The translations under genes were made by a program, and so were the position numbers. A stretch of 64,000 bases of DNA, taken from positions 159,991 to 223,990 of the forward strand of contig JAWKTT010000006.1 in the NCBI GenBank assembly GCA_041398965.1. Direction: 5' to 3'. The first letter of the stretch is position 1. Every line of letters begins with the position of its first letter. Below are positions 34,649 to 42,351 of this stretch, in pieces. The stretch comes from JAWKTT01 sp041398965. GTDB lineage: Bacteria > Planctomycetota > Planctomycetia > Planctomycetales > Planctomycetaceae. The notes below the pieces were generated by a model. That model ran no database searches, was not told the DNA's origin, and saw nothing but the letters and a program-made list of their open reading frames with translations.

Positions 34649-36913
34649 ATGCGTGCATTCTGGGCCATTCTGAAAGATAGCTTTCGCGAAGCGATGGCGT
34701 CTCGCGTTTTGCAGTTCCTGCTGGGGGGGATCGTTCTCTTTCTCTGCATCTTGGCGATCCCCGGTCTGCGGGTGGAACCTGTCCCGGCGGTGCAGGTCGC
34801 GGACCTGCGAGACGAGAGAGATTTCATCAGCGAACTGGGGCGTGCGGCTCGACCGGTCGAACCGGCGTTTGCTCATGTCATCGATCTGTTGGAACCAGCA
34901 ACCATCGACGCCTGTCGCGACTGGCGGGGAGACCGTTCCGACGCGCATCTCGATGCCGCCCGGACGAAGTTGCTCGCGGACCTCAATCGGCTGCTTACGG
35001 TCGAGGCGGTGTACGATCGAGAAGCTTGGAAGACAGTCCGGCTCGATGTCGAGACGCGAGGGTTGTTGTTACGCGACTGGGAGAGTCTGTCGGGAGAACA
35101 ACAACGGCGTAGGAATCGTCAGTTGTTGGCGAGTGCGTTTCCGCAACTCAGTCCGGCGGAACCATCGCGAGAGTTTATCACCTATATCGTCGACGAGGTC
35201 GAGTTTACGATTCCCGGAGTGCGGGCGGCCTCTTTTGTCAAACTGGCGTTCTATCAAATCATCAAATGGCTGCTCGGGGCTGTGGGGGTGTTTCTGGCGA
35301 TACTGTTTACTGCGTCGATTATCCCGCGAATGTTCGAGCCGGGGGCGATTGACCTGTTGATGAGTAAGCCGGTCTCTCGAATCGGAGTCTTTTTAGCGAA
35401 GTTTGTGGGGGGATGCGTCTTCATTCTGATGAACAGTACCGTGCTGGTGGTGGGGATCTTTTTCATCATGTGGTTGAGGTACGACTTGTGGAATCCGAAA
35501 GTGCTGCTGGCGATTCCGTTGCAAGTGTTTAGCTTCATGATCTTCTTTTCGATCTCGACCTTTGCCGGGGCACGCTGGCGGAACGTGATTCTTTCGGTGG
35601 CCCTGACACTTGTGTCGTGGGCGTTCTTCTTCGGGGTGCATCAAGTCTGGTTCTGGAGCAAAATGGCATCGCTGAATGCTCTCGCCCCAGAGGTTGTCAC
35701 TCAACTGGGCGATGATGTGGTGGTTGGTCAGAAGGGGGGGGGACTGCTTCACTGGGACCAATCGACGGCGACTTGGACACGGTTTTCAAAGGAATCGGAA
35801 CATGCCGGGCCGATGGGGAATTTGGGGCTCGTCTATCGCTGGATCGGTCCAGTACCGGTCGAGAAAGAGGGCAGTCTGATCGTGGTTGAACGTCAGATGG
35901 ACCCTCGCACACAACGCAGCATTTCGGTGGGGGTGGTGCATCGTCTCGACTCGCAGAACGACTGGGAAGATACCACGCTCGATTGGGGGCCGCAGGATTT
36001 AGAAGAGATCGGAGTGCTCGATTCCGGTACGGTGCTGTTCATCACTCGCAGCGGCATCATGGAGTTGGAGATCGAGGAATCGACTGGTGATGGCCTGGGC
36101 TTGGTTGCAAGACTCGCCGGGGAGAATCCGCACTTGCGCAACATTGGTCCTCCGGACGTCAACTGGTTGCCCCCAATTTCGGCATCGCTTGCGGCCAATG
36201 GAGATGTGCTCATCTCGTCGGCGGGACGATTGGAACTGTTGCGACGCGGCGAGGAAGGGAATTATCAGCGAAGGGCGGAGCATGATCTCAAGGATTCACA
36301 GCCTTTGATTGTCGGATTGGGGCGTGCCGGGGCGATGGTGGTCCGAGAGACGGGGCGCATCGACTTGCTTGATTCCGAGACTCTACAGCCCCGGAAAGAG
36401 TTGTCTTTGGGGGGGGGAGTGCCGCGACGTGTCGTGTTGTCTCCCGATGGTGAGACTGCCGCAGTCCTCACACAGGAACGGGAACTGCACTTGTTCGATG
36501 TTGCCCAAGGGGCGAAAAGATCGGCATCGATTCGAGGTCAGGGGGATGTGACCGCGATGACTTTTTCGCGAGATGGAAGGCTACTGGTGGGAGACCGTTA
36601 CCCCCGCGTCACCCGGTACTCGTCCGACTTCCGTGTGGATGAGACTTGGGAGTCGATGACCACATATCAGCATGTGTTTACTTATCTCATCAACCCGCTA
36701 CGAATCATTCTGCCCCAACCGGATGAGTTAGACCAAGTGGTCCAGCGCGTCATCTTTGATGAAGAAGAGAACGAGCAGTCCCGCGAACTCACCGAAGACC
36801 TCCGCCAAGACCGTGGACACTTTGACATGGCAACCACCTTCTGGAGCAACGGCCTGTTCATCCTCTTCATGCTTTCTTGGACTTGCTGGATGATCCACAC
36901 CCGGGACCTTTAG
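34649..36913 (+). CDS. ABC-2 type permease with extracytoplasmic-type beta-propeller domain
   Basis: A 754-residue membrane protein. Helix 1 (about 21-40) is LQFLLGGIVLFLCILAIPGL. A soluble part (about 41-195) follows, then four helices between about 200 and 335, including FLAILFTASIIPRMFEPGAIDLLMSKPVSR, the pattern of ABC-2 permeases after helix 2. From about 345 to 690 there are repeating beta-rich units with VVLSPDGETAAVLTQERELHLFD and MTFSRDGRLLVGD, which look like WD40-type or propeller blades. A final helix (about 733-750) ends the protein. No ATPase gene adjoins it, and the MacB-type ATPase at 10.9 kb is a poor match in type. The exported substrate is unknown. Confidence 0.8.
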   Translation: MRAFWAILKDSFREAMASRVLQFLLGGIVLFLCILAIPGLRVEPVPAVQVADLRDERDFISELGRAARPVEPAFAHVIDLLEPATIDACRDWRGDRSDAHLDAARTKLLADLNRLLTVEAVYDREAWKTVRLDVETRGLLLRDWESLSGEQQRRRNRQLLASAFPQLSPAEPSREFITYIVDEVEFTIPGVRAASFVKLAFYQIIKWLLGAVGVFLAILFTASIIPRMFEPGAIDLLMSKPVSRIGVFLAKFVGGCVFILMNSTVLVVGIFFIMWLRYDLWNPKVLLAIPLQVFSFMIFFSISTFAGARWRNVILSVALTLVSWAFFFGVHQVWFWSKMASLNALAPEVVTQLGDDVVVGQKGGGLLHWDQSTATWTRFSKESEHAGPMGNLGLVYRWIGPVPVEKEGSLIVVERQMDPRTQRSISVGVVHRLDSQNDWEDTTLDWGPQDLEEIGVLDSGTVLFITRSGIMELEIEESTGDGLGLVARLAGENPHLRNIGPPDVNWLPPISASLAANGDVLISSAGRLELLRRGEEGNYQRRAEHDLKDSQPLIVGLGRAGAMVVRETGRIDLLDSETLQPRKELSLGGGVPRRVVLSPDGETAAVLTQERELHLFDVAQGAKRSASIRGQGDVTAMTFSRDGRLLVGDRYPRVTRYSSDFRVDETWESMTTYQHVFTYLINPLRIILPQPDELDQVVQRVIFDEEENEQSRELTEDLRQDRGHFDMATTFWSNGLFILFMLSWTCWMIHTRDL

Positions 36914-36993
36914 TCTTACGGGGTTAGTAGCGAACGGCGGGTGAACCACTATGATTTGATCGACACAGACTACTCTTTCCTTTCGAGCCGATC

Positions 36994-37986
36994 ATGTCGT
37001 TGCGTCCTTCTGCTGGTCCCCGAGCACAGCCATTTCAGCCTCCTCAGGGGCAACTGGCACTGATTGCTGGTTCTGCGAATCCGGTTTTCGCCAAGAAGAT
37101 TGCGGACGAGTTGGGTGTCGGGCTGACACCTTGCGAGGCCCATTACTTCAGCGAAGGGAACGTCTTTGTCCGCGTGTTGGAGAACGTGCGCGGGAAGGAC
37201 TGTTACGTCATTCAGGGGATTCATCAGCCGGTCAACGATAACTTCGTCGAGTTGCTGTTCTGGATCGACGCGTTGAAGCGGGCGAGTGCCCATCAGGTGA
37301 CCGCTGTCATCCCTTACTTCAGCTATGCGAAGGGGGACAAGAAGGACGAACCTCGTGTTTCGATTCGGGCGCGGGTTTGTGCCGATGCGATCGAGGCGGC
37401 GGGGGCCGATCGTTGCCTGATGATGGACCTGCATTCGCCGCAGATTCAGGGTTTCTTTCAGATTCCCGTTGATCATCTCTATGGGCGGTACGTCTTGTGT
37501 GACTACATACGTTCATTGAACCTCGACAATTTGGTCGTGGCCAGTCCTGACGTCGGCTTTGCCAAGGGGGCCTCGGCTTTCGCGAAGTATCTGGGAGTTT
37601 CGGTGGCAATCGGCAACAAGACACGCATCAGTCACGATGAACGGGCGGAGGTTTTGGAAGTCATCGGAGATGTTGATGGGAAGAACGTTTTGATTGTTGA
37701 CGACTTCACGATTTCCGGAGGGACGCTCGTGGCGATGGCCAGCGTGTTGAAACAGCGGGGTGCCAAGGAGATCTACGCCGCCGTCTCCCACGCGGCTCTC
37801 TCGAAAGGGGCCGTCCAGCGAATTGCGGACAGCGAGATTCGTCAGCTGATCTTCACTGATACGATTGAGTCTCATCCTGAAGCACTGCCGCCAAACATCA
37901 GCATCGTTTCGGTCGCCAATCTGTTTGCAACGGCGATTCAATCGATCCATGACCGGTCCAGCATCTCGCAATTGTTCCCCGACTAA
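36994..37986 (+). CDS. prs: Ribose-phosphate pyrophosphokinase (PRPP synthetase), variant
   Basis: A 330-residue enzyme making PRPP from ribose 5-phosphate and ATP for nucleotide, His and Trp synthesis. FSEGNVFVRV, the metal-binding DLHSPQIQGFF (about 145-155), SPDVGFAKGA and the PRPP loop NVLIVDDFTISGGTL (about 231-245) are clear. The catalytic flexible loop, usually Tyr-Ala-Arg-Gln-Asp, reads YAKGDKKDEPRVSIRA here, so Arg-Gln is replaced by Lys-Gly at 113-114. This makes it a divergent member, perhaps a second paralogue with altered regulation. The gene starts 80 bases after the ABC permease stop. It has an N-terminal Pro/Gln-rich extension of about 18 residues. Confidence 0.88.
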   Translation: MSLRPSAGPRAQPFQPPQGQLALIAGSANPVFAKKIADELGVGLTPCEAHYFSEGNVFVRVLENVRGKDCYVIQGIHQPVNDNFVELLFWIDALKRASAHQVTAVIPYFSYAKGDKKDEPRVSIRARVCADAIEAAGADRCLMMDLHSPQIQGFFQIPVDHLYGRYVLCDYIRSLNLDNLVVASPDVGFAKGASAFAKYLGVSVAIGNKTRISHDERAEVLEVIGDVDGKNVLIVDDFTISGGTLVAMASVLKQRGAKEIYAAVSHAALSKGAVQRIADSEIRQLIFTDTIESHPEALPPNISIVSVANLFATAIQSIHDRSSISQLFPD

Positions 37987-38342
37987 GTTCGGAGACGTTG
38001 GCGGGGTGAAATCGGCACTTTCTTCCCCTGCGCCCGCCGCCAACATGGCTGGGCACTTGTCGAACGAGAGACTCACATCATCACTTGCGCCCGTTGCGTT
38101 CATGCCGAGCTTCATGAGGGCTGTCCTTTGGCCAGTCGAGAGAGTTCGGGCCAGCGAGTCGATGGCGATGTCTTTGATGCTGGACAAAAGGCATTCTGCA
38201 CTGAAACTGGTCAGTGTCTGACTGCGTAAGATGTAGCGATTGCTCGAATCGTACAGGTTAGATGTGGCGGTCAGGTTCCAGATATGACGGCTGCAACGAG
38301 TTGCGGTCTGTCGAGTCAACGAGGGGACGGGCGGGGGCCGAT
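37987..38342. other. Intergenic region, no gene seen
   Basis: The 356 bases lie between prs and the hypothetical gene at 38343. An open frame on the minus strand crosses it but has no protein-like features. No terminator hairpin or RNA was recognised. Confidence 0.45.
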
Positions 38343-39002
38343 ATGTTGGCCATGCTCGACGAATACCTAGATGCCCTGTCAGATCAGCCGGAATGGCAAC
38401 TTGTGCTGCATCATTATTTGCAGCAGGAAGAAGCAGCCCGACAGCAGATCGCTGCAACCAAGCCCAAACGGGGTCGTAAGGCGGGTAGTGGGGCAGATGA
38501 TGTTACGGCCTCTCTCTCCTCGGCGACTCAATCATCGAGCGGGACCGCGACTTTGGAAGCTCCCGAAGGTTCGGGAGGTGTCGGGGAAACCGACGAAGAG
38601 AAAACTTTGAACAGCCCCGCTTCGCTCCCCATGAATCGTTCAGGTTCGCCAAGTGGCGATGACGTTTCGCCCGTGATTCCAGGGGAATCGGAGGGAGATT
38701 CCGACAGCGATGAAGCTGGGGTTGGATGGTCCGAACGGGTCCGCGAAGTTGATGGCGTGCCGATGGCCCGGCTGGTCCCAATTCATGGCAAACTGATCGC
38801 GTTGGGGCATCTCAACTATCTGCTCCAAGGACGGACGGCTGGCATCCTTTATCGGGTCAGTACAACGGCGAAGCGACTACTGCAAAAGTGCCCACTCACG
38901 CCTGATGAATTGCGTGCCCAGTTGATGGGTGATATCGCCGGACAGTCTTCAGATGTCGAGAATCTTGAAGAGGTTGCGGCTCGAACGTCCGAAGCGGCGT
39001 AG
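38343..39002 (+). CDS. Hypothetical protein with disordered middle
   Basis: A 219-residue protein. The N-terminus (about 1-45, MLAMLDEYLDALSDQPEW) and C-terminus (about 135-200, VREVDGVPMARLVPIHGKLIALGHLNYLLQG) look folded. The middle, about 45-130, is rich in Ser, Gly, Asp and Glu with a short basic patch (KPKRGRKAG). The start at 38343 is chosen because the 27 codons before it in frame have no such character. The family is not recognised. It stands between prs and the squalene-cyclase-repeat gene on the same strand, about 430 bases from the latter. Confidence 0.6.
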   Translation: MLAMLDEYLDALSDQPEWQLVLHHYLQQEEAARQQIAATKPKRGRKAGSGADDVTASLSSATQSSSGTATLEAPEGSGGVGETDEEKTLNSPASLPMNRSGSPSGDDVSPVIPGESEGDSDSDEAGVGWSERVREVDGVPMARLVPIHGKLIALGHLNYLLQGRTAGILYRVSTTAKRLLQKCPLTPDELRAQLMGDIAGQSSDVENLEEVAARTSEAA

Positions 39003-39434
39003 CTGATCGAAGTTCTGTGGAGACCATGGACGAATCGCGGCCTTGATCGCCCCCTCAATACTGTGGGGGGACCCCATGCTGTTCTGGGACCGCTTTGTCG
39101 CGACTTGCCCTGCCCCGGCGATGCTCTCTCGCATCCCCCGTCAAGCTCTGTTCGGGGCGATTGACGTCACCGAACACAGTTCTCCAGGCGCGATTGCGGA
39201 CTCGTTAGGGGAATCGGTGACCGTCCCAGTCCACTGTCCAAGAATTGGCATCGATCTTGCCCGAATGGCGCAGGGTTTGCTGGATTGGTAGTGGAAATCG
39301 GGTGGGCACTCCGCTTATAATCAAGGGATATCAAACATTCTCGATTTGGTAACACATTCCTCTCCCGGGTGGTTTGGCGACCGGGGGCATCGGGTTTGTC
39401 GTTGGCGGTTCGCGGTTCATTCAGAGAGTCGAAC
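39003..39434. other. Intergenic region, no convincing gene
   Basis: The 432 bases precede the squalene-cyclase-repeat gene. A plus-strand frame at 39043-39291 (82 codons) is open but has no clear ribosome site or recognisable composition, so it is not called. Promoter elements of the next gene are expected here. Confidence 0.45.
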
Positions 39435-41441
39435 ATGTCGTACACAGTCTCAATATCTAACGGAAACGAGTTCTTCTCGATTCCTCTCGTCGATCTGGAA
39501 GATGCTCGTCGCGAAGGGTTCTACCTGCCGCACGAAAAGGGACAGACCATTGTCTCGGATGGCAATGACATCTTCGAAGTCTCTCTGGCTGATGCTCAAG
39601 AGGCAGTGGCCGACGGCTTTAATGATCTGTTGGCAGCAGAGCGGGACTGGCTGACATCGCTGGCTGCGGCTGGTGGTGACGGGGCGTCCCTGGCCGACTT
39701 GGTGTCTCAATCGACAGGGCCTACAACGGGAAATGGGAATGGTCACGGCAACGGGAACGGGAATGGAAATGGGTCGGCAGCGAAAGCCGCTCCGCTGATA
39801 CCGGTCGCCATCGACACTCATGATGAAGAGGAGCAGCGACGGCTACAAGAACGGATGGAGACGTTGGCCGGTTTGACCGGATTCGCGAAGTTACAGACGC
39901 GATTCGAATACTGGTGGGAAGATCATCGTCGAAACGTGGCCAGGTTGTCGGCCTCTTATGGGACCGCCACTATGGTGATCGGGTTGATCCTGATCATCAT
40001 GGCATTGATCGGCATGGGACTTCCTCCGGGAGTGACCAAGTTCATCATTAGCTCGGCCATGTCCAACACTGACACTCCGGCGGACGTCCCGCTGGACACG
40101 GTCGTGGATACTAACCTCGAAGAGAGTCTCGACACCGCAGAGGCCGATTCTGCCGTGGTTTCGGAAGACAGCGTCTCGGCGAACATCAGCGATGCCCCCC
40201 TCGCAACGCCGCCTACCAACATGAGTATGTCGGCTGGCTTCGCAGTCCAGATTCAAGGGGAGTATGGCGGTCGGACGACGGCAGGTCGCAAGGCAAACCT
40301 CAGCAAGTACGGCGGAACACTCGCCAGCGAACAGGCCGTCAACAACTCCCTGAAGTGGCTTGTACGGCATCAACTTCCCGATGGTAGTTGGCACTTCAAC
40401 CATACGCATGGCCAGAAAGACTGTGACTGCGATGGAGAAGGGAATTTCGAGAAAGGGGTCATGGGGTCCACAGGACTCGTGCTGATGACCTTCCTCGGTG
40501 CTGGTCATACCTATCTGGATGGAGAACATCACGCCAGTGTGAAGAAGGGGATTGACTTCCTTGTGGGGAATGCGAAGCCTCGGCCCGATGGATCGCTCGA
40601 CTTCCGCAGTACGCCCGGTCAGGGGATTGAAGGGATTTACGAGCACGGTATCTGCACGACGGCACTTTGCGAGGCCCTCGGACTGACCCGCGGACTGCTG
40701 GCAGAGAACGGCGGATCGATCCGACTCGACAACGGACGTGTCGTTCCTCGGAAAGTATTCGTCGAAGCCGAAAAGCAACTGGCGATGGTCTGCGATGGAG
40801 CGTTGAAGTTTCTCTACAACACACAGGAAGAACCAGGGGGGGGCTGGGGCTACAACAAAGGTCAGCAGGCCGACACTTCGATTCTCGGCTGGCAGTTGAT
40901 GGCTCTCATCAGTGCGAAGAACGCTGGCGTCAAGGTGCCGCAATCGGTGTTCGACAACGCCCACAAGTTTCTCGACTCTGTTTCTTTGGAGGGGGGAGCC
41001 TTTTACGGCTACCGAGATCGTACCAAGAAGGCTTCGACGACCGGCATCGGCCTGTTGTGCCGCATGTACTACGGTTGGAATCGCGACGCCGAAGGGATCA
41101 AGAAGGGAGTGGCCTATCTCAGCACTATCGGACCATCGAAGACAGATCTGTACTTCAACTATTACGCCACCCAGACGATGCACCATTGGGGGGGCGAAGA
41201 GTGGAAGAAGTGGAACATGGTCATGCGGGAGCAGTTGATCTCGACACAACAACGTGACGGCCATGAGCGAGGGAGTTGGAATCCGAAAGGGATTGGTCAC
41301 GGTGAACGAGGCGGACGCCTGTTTGCGACTTGTCTCTCGACGATGACGCTGGAAGTCTACTACCGCCACTTGCCGATTTATCGTCACTTCGAGGATGACA
41401 AGTCGAATCCGGCCGGGAAGCCCAAGGTCGCCGCGAACTGA
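39435..41441 (+). CDS. Membrane-anchored squalene-cyclase/prenyltransferase-repeat protein
   Basis: A 668-residue protein. Residues 1-75 form a small domain (MSYTVSISNGNEFFSIPLVD). A Gly-Asn repeat linker (about 98-113, GNGNGHGNGNGNGNG) follows, and one membrane helix (about 179-197, MVIGLILIIMALIGMGLP). The large outer domain (about 290-640) has alpha/alpha-barrel repeats of the prenyltransferase/squalene oxidase type, with LVRHQLPDGSWHFN, GLVLMTFLGAGH, GGGWGYNKGQQADTSILGWQLM and TGIGLLCRMYYG. The acidic DxDD catalytic motif of true squalene-hopene cyclases is not evident, so it is probably a binding or structural domain. The topology puts the N-terminus inside and the repeats outside. The start has only a weak site (CAGAGAG). 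Confidence 0.82.
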   Translation: MSYTVSISNGNEFFSIPLVDLEDARREGFYLPHEKGQTIVSDGNDIFEVSLADAQEAVADGFNDLLAAERDWLTSLAAAGGDGASLADLVSQSTGPTTGNGNGHGNGNGNGNGSAAKAAPLIPVAIDTHDEEEQRRLQERMETLAGLTGFAKLQTRFEYWWEDHRRNVARLSASYGTATMVIGLILIIMALIGMGLPPGVTKFIISSAMSNTDTPADVPLDTVVDTNLEESLDTAEADSAVVSEDSVSANISDAPLATPPTNMSMSAGFAVQIQGEYGGRTTAGRKANLSKYGGTLASEQAVNNSLKWLVRHQLPDGSWHFNHTHGQKDCDCDGEGNFEKGVMGSTGLVLMTFLGAGHTYLDGEHHASVKKGIDFLVGNAKPRPDGSLDFRSTPGQGIEGIYEHGICTTALCEALGLTRGLLAENGGSIRLDNGRVVPRKVFVEAEKQLAMVCDGALKFLYNTQEEPGGGWGYNKGQQADTSILGWQLMALISAKNAGVKVPQSVFDNAHKFLDSVSLEGGAFYGYRDRTKKASTTGIGLLCRMYYGWNRDAEGIKKGVAYLSTIGPSKTDLYFNYYATQTMHHWGGEEWKKWNMVMREQLISTQQRDGHERGSWNPKGIGHGERGGRLFATCLSTMTLEVYYRHLPIYRHFEDDKSNPAGKPKVAAN

Positions 41442-41479
41442 ATTCCCCGTCGAACCTTGCTGTTTCCTTGGATTGATGC

Positions 41480-42196
41480 ATGAAGATTCTGGTTGTCGCC
41501 GACGTCCATGCGAACTGGGCTGCACTCTCGGCGATCCAGGAATCGTTCGATGCCTGCCTGATGCTCGGTGACCTTGTCGACTATGGGACCGATCCGCAGA
41601 CTTGTATCGACTGGTCGAGGCAACATGCCACCGCGGCAGTCCGGGGGAATCATGATCATGCAGTCGCTCAACGGGTCGCCGTTCGTGAGGGGGGGGGCTT
41701 CCGACGATTAGCCAGAGCGACTCGCTCCTTGCATTGGGATGTGCTCGATTCGTCGCGGATGCGATACCTCGCGAGGCTCCCGGTGACGCAGCATGTACCC
41801 CTGGGAGGCCACCGATTCTTCCTAGTTCACGCGACTCCGCGAGACCCGCTCGACGAGTATCTCGGAGTGGATCCGCCCATCTGGGAAGAACGTGTTCGAG
41901 AGATCGAAGCCGACTTTATTTGTGTCGGCCACACTCACCAGCAGTTTCACATCGAGGTTGGCGGGAAGCAAATCATCAACCCTGGCAGCGTGGGCCAGCC
42001 ACGCGACGGCGACCCCCGCGCCGCTTATGCCGTGATCGAAGATGGACAGGTTTCGCTTCGTCGAGTCGAATACGACATTGATGCTGCCGTTCGTCAAATG
42101 CGAGGGACTGGCGTCGAACCATGGGTCGTCGAACTGAGTGAGACCCTTCTTCGACGCGGCGGACTAACGCGAGAAGAGATGGATGCCTTCCTCTGA
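41480..42196 (+). CDS. YfcE-like metallophosphoesterase
   Basis: A 238-residue calcineurin-like phosphoesterase. All metal motifs are present: VVADVHANWAAL, MLGDLVDYG, VRGNHDHAV, FVCVGHTHQQF-type ICVGHTHQQFHI, and INPGSVGQPRDGDPRAAYAVIE. The fold matches small YfcE/MJ0936-type phosphodiesterases. The protein has no signal peptide, so it should be cytoplasmic. The gene lies 38 bases after the squalene-cyclase-repeat gene and about 155 bases before the sulfatase-PhoD fusion, all on the plus strand. The substrate is unknown. Confidence 0.9.
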   Translation: MKILVVADVHANWAALSAIQESFDACLMLGDLVDYGTDPQTCIDWSRQHATAAVRGNHDHAVAQRVAVREGGGFRRLARATRSLHWDVLDSSRMRYLARLPVTQHVPLGGHRFFLVHATPRDPLDEYLGVDPPIWEERVREIEADFICVGHTHQQFHIEVGGKQIINPGSVGQPRDGDPRAAYAVIEDGQVSLRRVEYDIDAAVRQMRGTGVEPWVVELSETLLRRGGLTREEMDAFL

Positions 42197-42351
42197 GTCG
42201 CCGTCACCTCCCGATGGAGTTTGCAGACAGTTCGTCGACGAAATCTCGCTCCTCATTGCAGTGCGTGGGAGTTGTCCTATAGTGACTCTCCACGATGTCA
42301 GGTGGCAATCGCCTGCTCTCTGTCCGACTCCCGAGTGACCGAGGTGTTCCG

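Noticed and set aside
39043..39291. 82-codon plus frame in the gap before the squalene-cyclase-repeat gene
   Set aside because: It has no ribosome site, no partner overlap and no protein-like pattern that I could defend.
39891..41525. Minus-strand frame of 544 codons opposite the squalene-cyclase-repeat gene
   Set aside because: It has no family features and is fully overlapped by a well-supported gene.
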